A stretch of DNA of 64,000 nt from Mallotus nudiflorus. Lineage: Eukaryota > Streptophyta > Magnoliopsida > Malpighiales > Euphorbiaceae. Shown here piece by piece: positions 35,507 through 49,708 of this stretch. The DNA lies in the NCBI GenBank assembly GCA_947683625.1, contig CANTUR010000037.1, forward strand, positions 1,054,001 to 1,118,000, in the 5' to 3' direction. A program made the position numbers and the translations under genes. Each line of letters begins with the position of its first letter. Within the stretch, counting starts at the first letter, position 1. The notes beneath the pieces were generated by a model. That model made no database searches and was not told where the DNA came from. It was given only the letters and a program-made list of their open reading frames with translations.

Positions 35507-38500
35507 TACAACTAGACGGCACAATACAAAATGCAAATTTATTGACAAAGGTTCAATGGATCAAACTTTTCCAGAAAACTTCTTTTCTGCGCCTAGGAAA
35601 GTGAATTTACAAGTCTTCCACTGAAGGAGACTGTAAATTAAATCCACGAAAATATGAATATAGATTTTGAAAAAATTGTTGATTGCCATCAATCAATGGT
35701 ATAAATATTTTATTTACTTTAGAAATTTTACAAAGTTCTTTTTTATTTTTTTTTTAAATTGAAAAACATAATTTGAAGCTAGAAAAATATTTTTAATATT
35801 TCAAATTTATAAAAATAGTTCTGAGAAATTTCTAAATTAAAAACAAAAATATTTTCAAAATAACAAAATGCCTACTTATTGAAGTTTCAGCTCATTCCAA
35901 TAGATCATTATTAACATGTAGTTTTTGTTAAGTTAATGTTTAATGTTAAGGGTAAGTCAGGAAGTAGGGTGAGCTTGGTTCAGGTAAATTCGGAAATTTA
36001 AAATTTTTGAAATCGTACCATATTTTGAAAATTTTAAAAATAAAATTTTTAGTACCAATACCTAATTTAAAAATCTTCGTACTGATATTATCCTATTTTT
36101 CAGAGTAGTTTGATATTGGAATTTGGTTCTACCTGAATGAATCGGTATGATACGGTACAAAATGAAAATTCAGGAATTTATGTAATTGATAAATTTATAT
36201 TATTAATTAAAATTATATTTATTACTCAATAATTTTTGTTGAAAAAATTATGTAATTTTTTAGTTGACCCATTAACTCATATAAAAAATTATATAATTTT
36301 CAATAAATTTTCATTGTATCATCAATAGATTATCAATAACAATTCAATCCTATTTATATTATATAAAATATTTAATTATATTGAAATTACTAAATAAGTT
36401 TTTTAATGAGTTGATTTCCGATTTATAATAAAAATTATATTTATTTTATTAATGTTAAATAATTTAAATTATATTTATTTAATATTAATTGTAATATTAA
36501 TACAAAAATTATATATTATTGATATTAATTTATAATGTCTATTATACTTAACCATGTAAATTTGAAGTTTATTTATGTTAAATTAGCCTTATATAATTTT
36601 ATCGTAAATAGTTTTTCCCATTACATGAACTAATAATCTAAATTTTATTTACTTAGTATTAATACTAATTTATATTAAATACTATAACAAATTTATTATG
36701 TAGTCTTTATCTAACAAATTTACTTTTTAGTTTTATTAAATATAGTTATTATATGTCTATATATATTAATAAAAATAATGATCCTAATAATACTATTTAC
36801 CTCATTACTTCTAAATAATATCAATAAAATTAAATTACATATTAACAATAATAATCAATAAGTTATTAAATAATAAAAATGACTTCTCTTTTATTTTTAT
36901 TTGTAAAATTACTACTTTCTTTAATTAAAATAACGTAATTTAAGATAGAACGATGTAGTTTTCTCTTGGAAGCCCCCCTTATCAAGCAAAAAAGAAACAG
37001 TTCTTTTCATGGCAGAGTCACCATTGACTATATATTATTATGGTAAAAGGATGTAGTTTTGGACAAAACTACATTATTTTGATTATCTAAAATATATATG
37101 TATATATATTAATAGGCAACAAAAGAATAATTATAATAATATTATTTAGCTCATTAGTTTTTAATAATATCAATAATATTAGATTTCTTAATAACAATAC
37201 TAATTAATAAGTTATTTAATATAATAATAACAATATATTTTAATTAATAAAAATGACATCTTTATTGTTTTTTTATAAGATTACTACTTACTTTAAGCAA
37301 AATGACGTAATTTTGAGTAAATCTATATCATTTTTGTTATCTATAATATATGTTTATATATTAATGTGCTCAACTCGATTTGATAAGATATTTTTGTAAT
37401 TATATTAAAATAAAAGCATAAAATAGAAAATATGTACAAGTTAAATTTGACTAGTCAAGCTCATAAGTCTATCAAGTTAAATATTAGAGACTTTAAACTT
37501 GACTTGATATTTTACCTAACTAACTTAAGTTTGATCTCAACTCAATTATTATTAAGTCGATTTAGAGTTTTTACAATTAAATTAATAATATTTTAATTAA
37601 AAATAATATTATTCATATTTTATTAATCATAATACTGATAATAATAAAATATTATTATTATTTTAATTATTATTATAATTAAATTAAAAATAATCATAAT
37701 AATATTAAAATCAAAAAACAAAAAAAAATCATAATATTATCGTAATTATTATATTATTTTTTATATTATTATAATGAAAACAATCATAATCATAATAATA
37801 TGAAAATAAGAAAAAGATAGCACCTTAAAGTGGCCTCTTCGATCTTAGCATTTCCGCCATTTTGGATTAAAAAAACTAACTCCGCCGCATTGACTAACGG
37901 ACTTGTTTTTAAACCAACCAAAGTGGTGGAACTTTGTGTTCAATGTAATTACATCCAAAACTACCATAAATTGATAATTATTTTGAAAGCTGCCACAAAA
38001 ATGTAATTTTAAAAAATTACCATATTTTAGTAATTTTTTTTAACTTTTGTCATAAAATGGCAAAAAGTTCAAATGTAAATTTTACTCAATTAACTTATAG
38101 CACTTTTAAATTTTTATTATATTTTATTCAATTTTTATTATATTTTATTCAACTTTTTAACTTTTATTTTGAACCTATCTAATTCTTATAATCCATAAAA
38201 TTGAACTATTTTATAAATTAATATTGATTTGAACACAAAAAAAAAATTGAACTATTTTCTAACTTTTTTAATATTAATTTTTAATTCTATTTATATTATT
38301 TTGAAATTAACTTTAACATTTTATAAGTTTAAAGCTCATTTGAAATTAATTTCTATCCGTTTTGATATTATATGTGTTAAATAGAATAAAAAGTATAAAT
38401 TGAAAAGTGAAAATATTTAAAATTAAAAATTAAAAATTAAAATATAAAGTAATAAAAATTGAAATGTGTCATAGATTAAGTAAAGTTCATGGGTGAAGAA

Positions 38501-39739
38501 GCTTTGCATTTTGCAAAAAGCCCGCTTATTCTCGGTGATTTCCTACGAACTTTTTTTTTTTTTTTTGTCAAATTAAAAATCCTTTCTACCAAGTGGAAAT
38601 ACAACAAAAACAACTCAAGCCGCCATTGAGTAAATGGGAAAAGCACATTTTGTTTAATGATTTGGGATTAATGGAGGGGCTGTTTTTTTTTTTTTTTTTT
38701 GGCAACAAAAGTTAATATAAGTGCAAGGAGCTATGATTGAAATCTTGAATTGCTAATAAAACAAACGTGTTTTCTGGTTTAGCTTTTGTTTGTTTATTTA
38801 TTTTTATCATTACCAACTTTGACAAAATAAAAACAATTCCAAGGACAGTAGTTAAGTGAGTTTGTTCCTTTTCTTAAACATTTTTTAACAGAGAAATGAA
38901 AGTAAGGATTGAATTCTTATTTACTTATTCCTTTACAGAAGTTACACTATTAAATTACTCAATCTTTGACTCCTTTTCTTAACAAATTGAATTTGATAAT
39001 TGAGTTAGCATCCAAAGCACCAAGCTCATAAGAGAAATGCATCATTCAAGTCGTAAGAAAACAGTCAGATGCCAACATCTGAAATAATAAAACAAATTAG
39101 CAATGTCTGTCTAAGTTTCTTTCTCTACCTTCGTCTTTTGACAACATAATTGAGTTGCCAATGATATTAAAAATCAATCCAAGAACCAGTCCTGGATGGT
39201 CTATTCACACAAGGACCTTGCTGTTAAAAAATTTGCATTTCTTTGTTTCCACAACCGGTAAACAGTAGCATTGAAAGTGAGCTACTCTGTTGATCTTGCT
39301 CTGCCAATTCATACCTTAAGATTTTTTTGAAAACCAGCTAACTAATTTCCCTTCAGCATATGAACACTCTTACGCTGCAATTACAAGAACCAAGTACATT
39401 TACCAGCACTGCCTCTACCTATTCACTTTTTTTTTTATGAGATTATTGATCATATTTTATAAAGTTGAGTGTAAAAAAAAAAGTAAAGTAAAATTATGGT
39501 CAATAATTTTGTGAAGAAGATAGAGTGGTAGTACGACAAAACAATTTTTTTTTGAGTTTGACTATAATGTGATAATTCTGGTGCGTCATGTTATTTAAAT
39601 TAGCTGTAATTATTTTAAGTGACTTTTTCATGTAATTAAAATAAATATTTTATAATTAAAAAGTTACAAATTAAATATATGAAATAAAAATGAAATTTAG
39701 TGTAAAGTTTGATAACTTCCTATCAAATTAAACTGTGTG
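35507..39739. other. AT-rich intergenic DNA, no gene; includes a tandem segmental duplication
   Basis: No protein-family pattern was found on either strand. Two adjacent ~300-bp segments (about 36760-37060 and 37105-37370) resemble each other: TAATATCAATAA, AATAAGTTATT, AAAAATGAC and a closing AACGTAATTT/ATGACGTAATTT. Poly-T runs occur at 38551-38566 and 38684-38700, and an (ATT)n run lies just outside. The sequence near 35950-36200 has repeated GGTACCAATACC/ATCGGTATGATACGG-like words, as seen in degenerate plant dispersed repeats. Confidence 0.55.
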
Positions 39740-39993
39740 TGTAATACCCTATATATTTACTTAAATAAAAAGGGGTATTTTTATCAAATCATATTATTAA
39801 TAATTACTTTTTTTTATCATATTATATTTTATTTATGTTTATATTATTTTAGGGTCATTAATATATGTGAGTATTATTTAATTATTGTTTAAAATTTCAT
39901 TGTTTATTTTATTATTCTTATTATTATTATTATTATTATTATTATTGCTATTTTAAATTATATTAAATTTTATGTCTATATGTGTGCCTATAA

Positions 39994-40042
<49 letters not shown>

Positions 40043-40170
40043 GATATGTTTAAGTAGGGTTTAAATTGTTATAAGTGTATGTATATTGGTAGGTTGTATA
40101 ATACATATATATATGCATGTATATGTGTATATATATATATATTTATATACGTATATTTTTATATGTTATA

Positions 40171-40203
<33 letters not shown>

Positions 40204-41041
40204 AACAAACACCAAAACAGAAAAGAAAAAAAAAGAAAGCAAGAGAGAAAGCAGAAACTTCCCGAGCCTGTACCCTCCTTCCCGTCCGTCATCCTGCCAT
40301 TCTCCATCCCTCACTGTGTCGCCTTCTCCCTTGCCGGAGAACTCCATTTCCACCGTGCTTCAGAAGCTTCCAGGTCTGGCAGCTGATGTTCTTCTTCTTT
40401 TCCCCCGTCAGATAGCAAGCTCCCTCTCTCCCTGCGCACGCGACAGCACCCTCCTGCCAGCTTAATCCTCCGCTTGCCATTGCTGTCCACCTCGTCTGTG
40501 CTGCTCAGCCTTCTCCATTTTTCCTGACGACAGCAAGCTCTTCCTTCCCTTCTCCCTTGTCCTGCTGACAGTGAGTAACATTCACTTGATCCTTCCTTCC
40601 TTCGATTTTTTTTTTGCTTGACTTTGATAGAATTTTTGAAAATGTTAGTAATATTTTGTTAATTTTCGAAATTTATGGTTAAAAATTATAAAATTTTAAT
40701 AATTGAGGTTATTATTAAATGTTATTAATTTTAGAACTCAAATTATAATTTTTGTGATTTTTATACTATTTTTATAAATATTTTTGAGTTTATGCCAAAT
40801 TTGATTTGTAGGTTAAATAATATTTTTGGGGATGATTAAATAATTTTAAGGAATTATTTTTAGTACTAATAGCACATTATGTAATTTATGTATTTTAGAG
40901 GGGTAAAAATGTAATTTTACACTAAATATGATAAAATATATATTTTAATTAGTTTTATTAATATTTAAAGGATTTAGAAAATTTTTATAAATTAATTGGT
41001 ATTTTTACTTAAGTAGTGTAAATTTTAAATATTAAATTTCA

Positions 41042-41143
<102 letters not shown>

Positions 41144-41949
41144 CATTATAATGGTTTTAAATTTTGATAATGATATACAAATTTAGTTGTTAATTTTAAA
41201 TGATTGAGATTTTATATATTTTTGTCTATTTTTAGTATATGTGTATGGGAAATATGTGTTTGAGAAATAAATATTTTTAATTATCGGTATTTTATTGAGT
41301 TATGATCTCGGTCGAGGCAAAATATAGTTTTGGGAGCCCGACTCGAGTGTGGGTGTTTGTGATTACTAGAAGTGCATTTTCTATGTAGGTCTGGCTCTAC
41401 CTTTGGTAGAGAGATGTCCGTTTTACAGAGGAGACTCTGTCAAAATTTTGGTAGATTTTCTCGTAAAACGTGATATTCGTAAAATTTCTATCGTTAGTTA
41501 GGTTAAATCCTGTCTGTCGAGTCTCGTTTGGTTTTCCTCGAGTCAGTCTGGAATTTCATTGTTTTGTTGATTGTTGATTTCGATTCCTTAGTCATGTTTT
41601 AAAAGTCGATTGTTATTTTCTTTTAGATCATTTCGGAGCAGAAGCTGTGAGGTCGAGGCAGACGCGTGGTCGTCAGCCTTCGCATTCATCCTGTAAGTCG
41701 ATAGAATGATCTATGCGTGTGTTTTAAATTAATAAATGCGTGCGCTCCTATTTTAATATTGATTATATGGTTTATTTAATTTAATGCTGTTATTTAATAT
41801 TTAAACGCATTTTGCTTATTTAAAATCGATTTTGAGAAATTTTGGTAGAACGAGCTACCTGGTGGGCTTCACCAGGACTATGTGCACATGGTAGAGATTG
41901 AGAGATGGATCCGTAATATATATGATTGGTGAATGCTAAACTGGGACAG

Positions 41950-42130
41950 GTGCTTCGATAGAAGCCTTTGCTCTCGGGGACCGCCAGTGATTGTAAGGAT
42001 GATAATGGACTGGGATGGGTGCCTCGGTCGATGCCTTTGCTCTCGGGGACCGCCAGTGCCATATATTTGGAATAAGTGAATGACTTCGACTTGATGTCTC
42101 GGTTGATGCCTTTGCTCTCGGGGACCGGTA
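41950..42130 (+). repeat. Three tandem copies of a GGGACAGGTGCTTCG...CTCTCGGGGACCG unit
   Basis: The words GCCTTTGCTCTCGGGGACCG at about 41966, 42036 and 42107 mark three units of about 70 bases within the solo LTR. The chromovirus 5' LTR has a weaker version near 47495-47580 (GGTTGACCTAGTATCTTGGG and TTAACTTAGTGTCTCAAG). Confidence 0.75.
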
Positions 42131-42752
42131 GTCTAGTTAGAGTAAGTGGGCCCGGTTGGCCATTTAGATTTTGGGTTTAGGGTTCTACCGAGATTTTTTT
42201 TTAAAAGCTATATCTATACATTATAAATTATTTTCACTACAAATATATATATATAGTTTTCAAAAGAGTTTTCAAACCGTACAACTCTTTTTATTGACTT
42301 ACTCAGTGAGGTCTGATTCCCCTCAATTTATTTTTTTCAGGAGCTTGGGAGTTCGACCTCAGACTTCCTCCACGCCGGGTTTCTTCTTCACCGACTATTT
42401 TATGTAGGTCATTGTGAGCTGTACTACGTGATAATCTAGGTTGCTATAGTAGTATATGTACTAAAGATTTGTATGGTTTAAACATAATTGTGTAATTTAT
42501 TTGTGTAAACCACGCTTATGTATAAGATTTAAATTCAATTTATAATATGAGATGTTGACACACATTTTAATTAAGCAGTTGAATTGGTGTATTTTGAGAA
42601 AAATCAGTTTGATAATATGTTCTGTTATTAATTAAAGTTTAAAATGGTTGGTTTTACTTTCCTTTTCTTTTAGGCTTACTACGGGTTTCGGGGGCCTTAT
42701 GCCTACCCATTCCCTAGTGCCGGTCACGTGCCCTCGGGTTTGGGTCGTGACA

Positions 42753-43427
42753 GTGTAACTTCTAAAAAAACTTGAAATGCAACTGCAGCCTTCCACCATC
42801 CGAACTGAAATTTGACTTCTAAGCAAATCTCATTGGCCAAATTTGGTATTGTTGTTGATTTCTATGTTTATGGCGAGCAAAATTGTTGTGGCTAAATATT
42901 TTTTCAAAATTTTTGTGTATAATTTTTTCAAAAGTATTGTGACATTTAGAAGTTAGATATTATGTGTTTGGTAATATAATTAGATGTACTTTTAATTACT
43001 AAAAGATAAAAAAAATATTTATTATGAGGATTTATTTATTTATTGTTTAAATAATATGACTTTGATATGATTAAAATATAAATACTAATTATTTATAACA
43101 AATATGATTAACGTAAGAAATGAGCTAGGATTAAAAATTCTGTATTCCTAATTAAACTTGGATTAAAATTTGAATTCAAATCATATTGGGATTAAAAAGC
43201 AATTAAATCCTATTATAATTAAATCTTTTTTCTTCAAATCCAAGTTATTTTGGGATTACAAATTCTTATTCCTAATTAAATTTGTCTTAAATATTCAAGT
43301 TCAAATTATATTAGGATAAAAAAAATTTCGAATCCTAATATTATTTGGATTAAAATTTTTCAAATTTTCAAATGCCAATGAATTTATTTTCAAGTGCTAA
43401 ATATTTTCTAAGGCATAAAATTAAAAT
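42753..43427. other. AT-rich stretch with an 85-bp duplicate of DNA near the receptor-like gene
   Basis: 42754-42835 repeats 31273-31357 in the same orientation (GTGTAACTTCTAAAA, TGCAGCCTTCCACCAT, GACTTCTAAGCAAATCTCAT). The rest is simple AT-rich DNA with short GGATTAAAA/TTCAAATT direct repeats at 43130-43380. No gene was seen. Confidence 0.6.
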
Positions 43428-44844
43428 GTTACAATGTTTCATAAATTTTTTGAGACGTGTCCACTTCAATAAATTATGTGAACAAGTCTTGAGAGGACAT
43501 TGGTAGACATGTAAATTTTTAGACAAATAAGATATTTTTGGTTTATTAAATAATTTAATTAGAGTAATTAAATATTTTTAGTTTAATAAATCTATAAATT
43601 TTTTAGACCAATCAAATATTTTGGTGTATTATCTCAATTTAATTATTTTAATGGCCAATCAAATTATTTCAAAAATGTCATTAAGATAATAATAAATATA
43701 TGATAAATATATGATAATTTATTTAAATAATGATGCAGATGAGCTAATCAAATTACATCAATGGTGGTTAAAATCAATCCTACCACTAGAGTTATGAAAA
43801 TTTCGTAACACTTGCACGACCTTTACAAATGCCTATAAATAGAGGTGGATTCCAAGCTCTCAAAGGATATCAATATATCAAGAAATCAAGCCTTGAAGCT
43901 TTGTCATATTCAAGTATCAAGATTAAGAAATCAAGCTTTGAAGCTCTACCAAATTCAAGACTCAAAATTCTTTAAGATCATCAAATGGGGTTTATTCCTC
44001 CAATGGTACCTTAACTTTGCCTATGTTTCATTTTAGTATCAAATTTTTAATTTTTTTTTCAGTTACTGAAGTTTTATTTTTGTTTCAGACTAAAGTACCT
44101 CCAACATATTCAATTAAATTTAGTGTACATGGCAACCATAAAAAATATATTTTTAATATATTCGCCACATAAGTATCCTCCATTAAACAACTTAATCATC
44201 TTGTGGGCCTTAGAAAATAAAATTACTAAAGCATATTCTTAGTATATTCAATTTTGTTTAAATTATTAAAGCATATTCTTAGTATATTCAACTACTAAAG
44301 CATATTCTTAGTATAAAATTGAATATACTAGAATATGCTTTAGATATTTTATTTTTTAGGACCTACAAGATGATTAGGTTGCTTACATTGTGAATATACT
44401 AAGAATATGCTTATTTCGACTACCACATATGCTAAATTTGATCGGATATGTTTGAGGTACTTTAACCTGAAACAAAAATAAAACTTCAATAACTAAAAGG
44501 AAAAAAAAATTAAAAATCTAATACCAAAATGAAATATATGGCAAAGTTAAGGCATCATTGGTGCAATAAACCCTCATCAAATGTGTTCTTTAAGTTCTAT
44601 AAGATCATCAAATGTGTTCTTGACCAAGTTCATATTTGATTCAAGATCAAGCTAAAAAAAGCCCTTGATTCAAGTTATTTCAAGAACAAGCTACAAAACA
44701 TTGCAACATTCGAATTAGAGGATTTAAATTCTTTGTAATAAGAATTTCATAGAGATTGTAATCCGCTTTTCAAGATCAACAAAGTTCTTAATTTGTTTCT
44801 CAAATTTCTTGTTTATTTTTATACGTCAATTTTGTGTTTATAGT
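43428..44844 (+). mobile_element. LTR-like relic with TATA box, host of a Mutator-type MITE
   Basis: The stretch has a CCTATAAATAGAGG core promoter at 43832-43845. A transcribed-type leader follows, rich in AATCAAGCTTTGAAGCT and TCAAGATCAAGC repeats, then a late TTGTAATCC segment. This layout is like the R-U5 part of copia LTRs. It is cut by the MITE (43988-44573) and then by the chromovirus at 44845. I have no matching second LTR in the window, so the assignment and left end are tentative. Confidence 0.4.
43988..44573. mobile_element. Mutator-type MITE with ~160-bp terminal inverted repeats
   Basis: The left arm starts GGGTTTATTCCTCCAATGG and the reverse complement of the right arm starts GGGTTTATTGCACCAATGA. 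The arms match through CCTTAACTTTGCC, TTTCATTTT, GAAGTTTTATTTTTGTTTCA and AAAGTACCTC to about 160 bases. A perfect 10-bp direct repeat TCATCAAATG lies on both sides (43978-43987 and 44574-44583). Long inverted repeats with a 9-11 bp target duplication are typical of Mutator-like elements. The 586-bp interior has no ORF; it carries repeats of AAGCATATTCTTAGTATA, some inverted. Confidence 0.88.
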
Positions 44845-45198
44845 TGTAATAACCCTAGTTTTAAAATTATTTTAATATAAAACGAGATATGCAGTGTTAA
44901 TAAATTTAAAATTTATATTTAATTATTTTACTATTAAGTGATTAAACATTATTATTTTATGTTTAAATTATATTTTTCTACATAAATATTTTATTTTGAA
45001 ATCTATTATTTTGAACATTTAATTTGCATGGTTTATATTTATTATTTTCGGATAGTATTATTTTAATAACATTAGTTATGTGCATTATTATTCTAATATT
45101 ATTATTTTTAATAAATTACATTAATTGTATTATCATTATTATTTAGTATTATTTTATGTTAATGTATGTGTATATGTGTGTGTGTTTATATATATGTG

Positions 45199-45273
<75 letters not shown>

Positions 45274-45323
45274 ATGTAGTGGAGAATTATTCAACCTAAA
45301 GTAATATTATAATATAAATTTTA

Positions 45324-45362
<39 letters not shown>

Positions 45363-48236
45363 ATTATAAAACATGAAGAAGAACCAAAAACTTACAGAAA
45401 ACCTTCCTTCCTCGCTGCAACCCGTACCCCTATCGTCAGTGTGCCTCTCGTCGCTCTGACGCCGGACCACCTCCTTTAGCCTTCATCACCACCTTCTTCT
45501 TCCTCTCCTTCGATCGCCGGCAACTACAAAATGACGAAAACAGAGACAGTGGCAACAAGCATTTTTCTGGCCAACCTTCCTCTTCCGGCCACCATTTTTC
45601 ACGTTTCCAGTCTCTATCAACTCCTTGAGCTCCGGTGAAGTCGATCCCAAGTTTGGTTTGAGCTCTCAGTGGTCCATTTGTGAGTTTTTTCTTGGTTTGG
45701 TTTTTGAGCATTACAGTTTTCTAATTTTTTTTTAGGTTGATTTTGGTTGATTCAAGCAAACTCCTTTAACAAATGTTTATTTTGGTTACTTAAGCTTCAT
45801 GAATATATATTTTTTTTTTGAATTTTTTGAATTTATATTAATTTTGGTGAATTTTTGAATATTTTATTATTATTTATTTAATTTTCATAAATTAATTTAT
45901 TTAATTTTAAAATTTGTTGATTTGTTGATTTGGTGTTATTATGAGTTGATATTAATTTTAAAGTAAAGAAAATAATTTTTGGGATTTGTATATAATTTTT
46001 AGTAATATTTTTAGTTTATGTAAATATTGGATAATTGGGTTAAATATGTGTTTTTGTTTAAATTATTGTTTAATAATGTGTTTTAGTTAATATTATTATT
46101 ATATATGTTGACAAAATAATTTTAATGATTTTTATAGAATTTTTGAGGAGATTATTTAGTATTATGTGTAGTTTGATTTAATAAGGTAATTGTGTAATTT
46201 TGTTAAAATTATAGTTAAATATTATGTTTTAAATGGTTTTAGAATTATTTAAGGTACTAAAATGATTTTTATAAATGATTTACTATTTTTAACTAATTAT
46301 ACTAATTTTTGAAAATTATTTTCAAATAATATATTATTTACTAAATTGGTGATTAAATGGGTTTTTAATTACTTTTAATATACATATTTAGGCTATTAGA
46401 GTTATTTGAATATATAAAGTGATTTTTTTTTTATTTTATAATGAATTTTCGAGAAATTTGATTTTTAATAATATTATATTATTATTTTGCAAATTTTTAC
46501 GTAATTATTGTGGAAATAAATATATTTAGTGTTTTAATGTTAAATATGCTATATTTTGATATTTTAAGGATATTTATGGCATTTATTGATTTTTTAATAT
46601 ATTTATTGTATTATTTGTATTTTTGATGGAATTATGGACTTCAGTTGGGAATTATGTAGTTCGGGGTTCCAACCGAAGGTGTGAATATTCTGTGTTTTAA
46701 AGTGTATTTTCTTGCAGGATCGACTCTACTTTTTAGTAGAGAGATGTCCGTTTTACAGAGGAAGCTCTGCCGAATTTTTGGTAGAATTCTCGTAAAACAT
46801 GACATCGGGTCGATCCTAAAATTCTATGTCTGTTTGTGTTCTATATTCTTAGATTAAGTCTCTCTAGAAGCTTAAGTTAGATTTATTCTGATTTTTGTTA
46901 TCATTTTATTATTTAATTGCGCCGAGACCGAGGCCTAGTGGACCGGGCCCATCGAACCAATCTTTAGGAGCACAAACTTGTGAGTTGTTATTTTATATAT
47001 ACATCACATTTAGGTTGCATGTTTTAGAAGATACATGTTTTAATGTGTATTTGTTTATAATTATTTTATTAAATGTTTAAGTATATTTTTAGTATATTTT
47101 TGGTATATTTTAAAATAAATGCATGTTATACTATTGATTTATACCTAAATTGTTTTTAAGTATATTATTGGTTTATTTTTAGTATATTTCATGGTTGATT
47201 TGAATTTATTTGACATATATATACTCGAAATATACTTAGTTTATTTTAGGAATATTTCTAATTTATATATGGTTTATTTTGTTATTATGAATGACATTAT
47301 GCATTATTTATTTTCCTCTATGAATGTTTTATTTAAATGAAGGATATCGGTTGAATGTGCTACCTAGTGGGCAGAATTAGGACCGAGTACATACCAGCGC
47401 GATAGATTTAAGGTTGAGTGAGAATCATTTGAGGTATTATGATTTACTTGAGACTGATTGATTTGATATGTGATATGATTGATAGTGTGGTTGCTGGAGC
47501 TTGGTTGACCTAGTATCTTGGGTTCAATCACATTGACAGTCAGACTGATGGAGCTCGATTAACTTAGTGTCTCAAGCCAATCTACTGTCCATATGGAATA
47601 AGTGAATTTATTTGGAATTAAGTGATCCTGTATGGCTAGAGTGATGTTATTGTTGATTGAGGTTGCGATTAAATAGGGTTCTATTTGATCCTTCATAAAT
47701 AAATATTTTTCAAGATTATTATATAAAATGATTTTCAGCATTTGTGTGAAATGCTTGTATATATATTTATTATATACGAATGATTGATTGCATTTGACAT
47801 TAGAAAATGCATGTATATATATTATAACAATTCACTCAGTGAGGTTTAACTCCCCTCAGTTGATTTTTTTTTTTAGAGATTCTTCTTCTTCATACCTCAG
47901 TAGTATACCTATCCACCGAATTTCCCAGCTTGTTTATGTAAATTATCTACTTAATTTTTATTTATACTATAGAAAACTACAATAATGAGTTGTATTTGGT
48001 TTTTACTGTATGTTGGTTGTAAATTCAGAGGCTTTTCTCTGAATATTGTATTATCATATTTTATTTTATGATATATTATAGTTATTTTATTATATTGGTG
48101 TGAGATTTTGATAATGGTGCATATTTTATTTTAATTATTGCATGCTTTTATTCTTTTAAGGCTTGCTATGAATTTCGGATTTGAAAGAATTCTCGTTCCC
48201 TAGCGCCAGTCATGACTCATGGTTTGGGTCATGACA
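44845..48236 (+). repeat. 5' LTR of the chromovirus
   Basis: Starts TGTAATAACCCTAG and ends GGGTCATGACA, 3392 bp. The first 1.3 kb matches 54774-55937. This copy has a longer (GT)n(GA)n block at 45211-45270 and about 90 further bases that the 3' copy lacks. The CT-rich leader at 45400-45650 (ACCACCTCCTTTAGCC, TTCCTCTTCCGGCCACC) is shared and probably transcribed. Confidence 0.92.
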
Positions 48237-48240
48237 AAAT

Positions 48241-48252
48241 TGGTATCAGAGC
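48241..48252 (+). other. Primer-binding site of the chromovirus (initiator tRNA-Met type)
   Basis: TGGTATCAGAGC lies four bases after the LTR. This is the standard plant initiator-Met primer site. Confidence 0.93.
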
Positions 48253-48432
48253 GGAGTTTGTATTTGGGCCTAGGTTGTTTGAGTTATGGCCCTAGGTTTT
48301 TAGTTGTGTTTCTTTGTAACTACTGCAATTTATTAGGTTCAAGTATGTCTTTTATAAGTTTTCCTTGATTTAGTTTTCTGCATATTCCTTAGTTATCTAT
48401 TTTGTCTAAATCCTTCTATTTGTCTTTTCAGA

Positions 48433-49708
48433 ATGAGGAGACGAGTGTGTGTCACTCCACCAGTCATTGAGGCCAAAGATGATGAGTTCTTTTAGGATGA
48501 GGTTTTACCTCCTGAGCTGCCAGTGAGGCGTAAAGGTCGTGGTAGAGGTGGACCTCGAGGAGCGATAGGTCACTGTAGACAACGTGAGCTACAAGATGAG
48601 GAACCTGTAGAGCTTAAGTATGAGGATGCTCTTATACCTTCTAGTTGCACTACCGATTTAGTCTGTCTATCAGTAGGGTATGCCTGACCTTGAGGCAGCA
48701 ATGTTCTACGTTAGAGTTGGTCGGATATCTTTTGATAAGACATCAGACCCATTGGACTTTTTGCATGCGATTGAGACGAGAACTCGGATTGCTCACACCG
48801 AGTACCAGCGGATCATGATCGTTGAGTTATAGTAGAGGGACCAGCCCTAGATTGGTTTATACAGATGATTCAACCGTACATGACTACCATGACCTAGGCA
48901 CAGTTCAAAAAGTGATTTATAAGGAGATTTTTCCCAGAGCCAGTCCGTATGAGCTACAAACTCAGACTAACGAGTATTACCAAGGGTGATAGATCTGTTA
49001 AGACTACACCAGAGAGTTTCTTTGATTCAGTAGATATGCAGAGGATCTGATGCGATATCATTATTTCGTGGTCAATACTTATGTCACTATTTTGGGTTCT
49101 GCTTTTGCTGGGATGCCTACAGTAGGTCTTACTCTAGAGTCAGTGATATAGTTGGCTAAGGAGATTGAGTTGAGGCTAGTTAGGCAACGAGCTATGCCTG
49201 ATTATTACCAGCTGGGCACTCAGTCAGGAGGATTTCATACTACTCCTCATTTAAGCTTTTAGATTGGTTTGAGTAGTTAGCAGAGAGGCCCAGTACAATA
49301 AAACCAGAGACAGCAGTAGAGAGTACACATGAGTAGTAGACATTGCCATGGAGGTCAATATAGATCAATCAGATTTGGGTCAGGTGCTTTGAGTAGTAGT
49401 AATGGTCACAGTTCTAGGTTAATAGGCAGTGTTTGCCAGACGTGTGGTAGAGTCCATTAGGGATCGTGTTATATGACGCTGCTGACTTGTTTTTTATACG
49501 AAAAAATGGGACACTTTGCCAAATCATGTCCCTATTCTGGTTATCAGCCACAATAAATTTTATAATTTCCACAGCAGTCAATCGCCAGTGCAGCACCAAT
49601 TCCTTTTCAGTTACCTCCAGCTCAACACCCAAGTTCTACTCAAATTGTGGCTCAGTAGGGACGTGGTAGAGGTACCAAAGGAGGTGCCAGAGGTTTTGGC
49701 CAGGCTTC
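48433..49708 (+). pseudogene. Chromovirus gag, 5' part
   Basis: The frame starts MRRRVCVTPPVIEAKDDEFF and continues, with stops and frame changes, through PELPVRRKGRGRGGPRGA, then VEGPALDWFIQMIQPYMTTM, the capsid pattern of gypsy gag, and SYKLRLTSITKGDRSVKTTP. The nucleocapsid zinc knuckle is near 49436-49535: CQTCGRV and C-x-C-like KMGHFAKSCPYSGYQP. The end reads GFGQAS and joins, across the solo LTR, to TNQQGG at 51253. Position 48433 is the only ATG near the expected start. Confidence 0.82.

Noticed and set aside
40086..40415. Open frame with (Tyr-Ile) repeats and a Pro/Ser tail
   Set aside because: Translation of an AT microsatellite and the CT-rich LTR leader of a solo LTR; overlapping frames on both strands show the same effect.
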